DNA of 64,000 bases from Methanosalsum natronophilum (GTDB taxonomy: Archaea; Halobacteriota; Methanosarcinia; Methanosarcinales; Methanosarcinaceae), in NCBI RefSeq assembly GCF_024808815.1, contig NZ_JANUCS010000001.1, forward strand, positions 186,001-250,000, in the 5' to 3' direction. The notes under the pieces are model-generated. The model did not search any database. It saw only the letters and a program-made list of their open reading frames with translations, and was not told the origin of the DNA. This document shows positions 63,302 to 64,000 of this stretch, piece after piece (the stretch's first letter is position 1; the number at the start of each line of letters is the position of its first letter). A program made the translations under genes and the position numbers.

Positions 63302-63337
63302 AATGCACAGGTGGAGGAAAGTAAGTGCCTGTGCATT
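63302..63337 (+). repeat. 10-bp perfect inverted repeat enclosing a GGAGG site
   Basis: AATGCACAGG (63302-63311) and CCTGTGCATT (63328-63337) flank a 16-nt loop that contains TGGAGGAAAGTAAGTG. A TATA-like AAATATATATG lies about 35 bp upstream, so it could be a transcribed leader hairpin upstream of the ferredoxin gene, or an operator. The rest of the 504-bp gap (63044-63547) is AT-rich. Confidence 0.5.
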
Positions 63338-63547
63338 CACTTTAATCAGCTACTCAAGCAACAAACGACAAGATGCAGTTAACATCATCTGTAAACTGCT
63401 AATCGGTAAGAAACTAAAAGAGTTTCTGAACATACATCTTATAACTGGTACTAGCACAGTTATAATAATAAACATATTTTTTTTCTACATGATAAATATG
63501 TGGAATGCGGTAATTTGAACCTAATATCAAAGTTAGTATGATGTACC

Positions 63548-63709
63548 ATGAAAATCAATCATTTATGTGTTGGATGCGGGCAATGTACCACTTTCTGTAA
63601 AAGAGGTGCAATTGAAGTTTACGGAAAAGCAAATATTACCAGCAAATGTACCAAGTGTGGGTCATGTATACCTTACTGTCCCCTAAAATCAATAGAGGTA
63701 ATATCTTGA
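63548..63709 (+). CDS. small 2[4Fe-4S] ferredoxin
   Basis: The 53-residue protein has two typical cluster motifs, CVGCGQCTTFCKRG and CTKCGSCIPYCPLK, and little else. It is basic between motifs. Its stop codon TGA overlaps the TTG start of the next gene in TTGA, so the two are translationally coupled. It probably serves as electron partner of that FAD protein. Confidence 0.9.
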   Translation: MKINHLCVGCGQCTTFCKRGAIEVYGKANITSKCTKCGSCIPYCPLKSIEVIS

Positions 63710-64000
63710 AAGCTATAGTCATAGGTGCAGGGCTTGGTGGGCTACTAAGCGCATCAAAGCTTGCAAGGAATGGGTTCGATGTCGAGGTTTTCGAACAACT
63801 TCCAATGATCGGTGGTAGGTTCACTAATATCGAATATAAAGGATATAAGTTATCTACAGGTGCTTTACACATGGTACCTCACGGTCCAAGTGGCCCTCTT
63901 GCCCAACTTCTTGATGATGTAGGTGCTGAGGTAGAGATTATTAGATCAAACCCAATGTCATCTATTAGAATACCTATAAATAATGATCTAACAGATTATT
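63706..64000 (+). CDS. FAD/NAD(P)-dependent oxidoreductase, N-terminal part (phytoene desaturase-like)
   Basis: The frame begins with TTG at 63706, six bases after GAGGT, and encodes KAIVIGAGLGGLLSASKLA, the FAD-binding loop, then VEVFEQLPMIGGRF and STGALHMVPHGPSGPLAQLL, typical of phytoene desaturase-like flavoproteins. It runs off the window after 98 codons. Such proteins next to ferredoxins in methanogens are of unknown substrate. Confidence 0.8.
   Translation, partial: MKAIVIGAGLGGLLSASKLARNGFDVEVFEQLPMIGGRFTNIEYKGYKLSTGALHMVPHGPSGPLAQLLDDVGAEVEIIRSNPMSSIRIPINNDLTDY

Noticed and set aside
63303-63518. 71-codon plus-strand ORF from ATG 63303
   Set aside because: It starts inside a hairpin, has no SD, and its composition (Ile/Asn-rich, no domain) resembles AT-rich non-coding DNA.
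1-64000. tRNA, rRNA genes or a CRISPR array
   Set aside because: I looked for T-loop GGTTCRAATCC-like motifs, rRNA-like GC-rich blocks and regularly spaced repeats and saw none; a covariance-model scan would settle tRNAs.

Overview
The window comes from a low-GC (by eye roughly one third G+C) methylotrophic methanogen of the Methanosarcinaceae. It carries the 12-gene F420H2 dehydrogenase (fpo) operon, methyl-CoM reductase component A2 (atwA), methanogenesis marker 2, a corrinoid methyltransferase pair, an Msr-type methyltransferase regulator, F420-dependent NADP reductase, an MptN-like pterin glutamate ligase and GGGP synthase for ether lipids. Genus is not fixed by the sequence; Methanococcoides, Methanolobus or Methanohalobium-like organisms fit. 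I saw no rRNA, tRNA or CRISPR array.

Layout. 0-7 kb: a partial radical SAM gene, gatCAB, ribosomal protein L40e, GGGP synthase, atwA and a coiled-coil protein. 7-12.5 kb: a four-gene minus-strand operon of redox enzymes (old-yellow-enzyme family reductase, membrane protein, aldehyde dehydrogenase, SDR) that looks accessory. 13-21.8 kb: the most interesting block. A PAS-GAF sensor with a degenerate kinase domain and an Msr/FilR1-type regulator precede a corrinoid protein gene. Facing it on the minus strand is an operon of a UroD-type methyltransferase, a zinc-ribbon redox-like protein, a COG1964-type radical SAM enzyme and a C-terminally short adenylate-forming enzyme. The corrinoid gene and the UroD operon are driven by two nearly identical 76-bp promoters (66/76 matches, no gaps), so they are almost certainly one regulon and probably one pathway.

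22-34 kb: UbiB-family kinase, then nitrogen and central metabolism: NrpR regulator co-transcribed with a KaiC-like/PEP-pyruvate-binding fusion, F420:NADP reductase, glutamate dehydrogenase, acetolactate synthase and glutamine synthetase with a candidate NrpR operator at its promoter. A KamA-family aminomutase with altered substrate residues converges on glnA. 35-40.5 kb: an msrA gene broken by a frameshift at its start, a tiny membrane protein, methanogenesis marker 2, NifB, and a queC-DUF366-queE-queD cluster for the archaeosine precursor preQ0.

40.5-45.4 kb: a gene-poor accessory patch with a decayed cupredoxin lipoprotein, a short IS200/IS605-derived remnant with both end hairpins, a coenzyme F390 synthetase-like gene, small lipoproteins and an Ala dehydrogenase/ornithine cyclodeaminase homologue. 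45.4-52.7 kb: housekeeping genes (DUF434, MptN-like ligase, Pth2, TruD, CTP synthase, Trm112-like protein, nucleoside-recognition membrane protein). 52.7-63.1 kb: the complete fpoABCDHIJ(J)KLMNO operon on the minus strand, with fpoJ split in two. The window ends with a small 2[4Fe-4S] ferredoxin translationally coupled to a FAD oxidoreductase that runs off the end.
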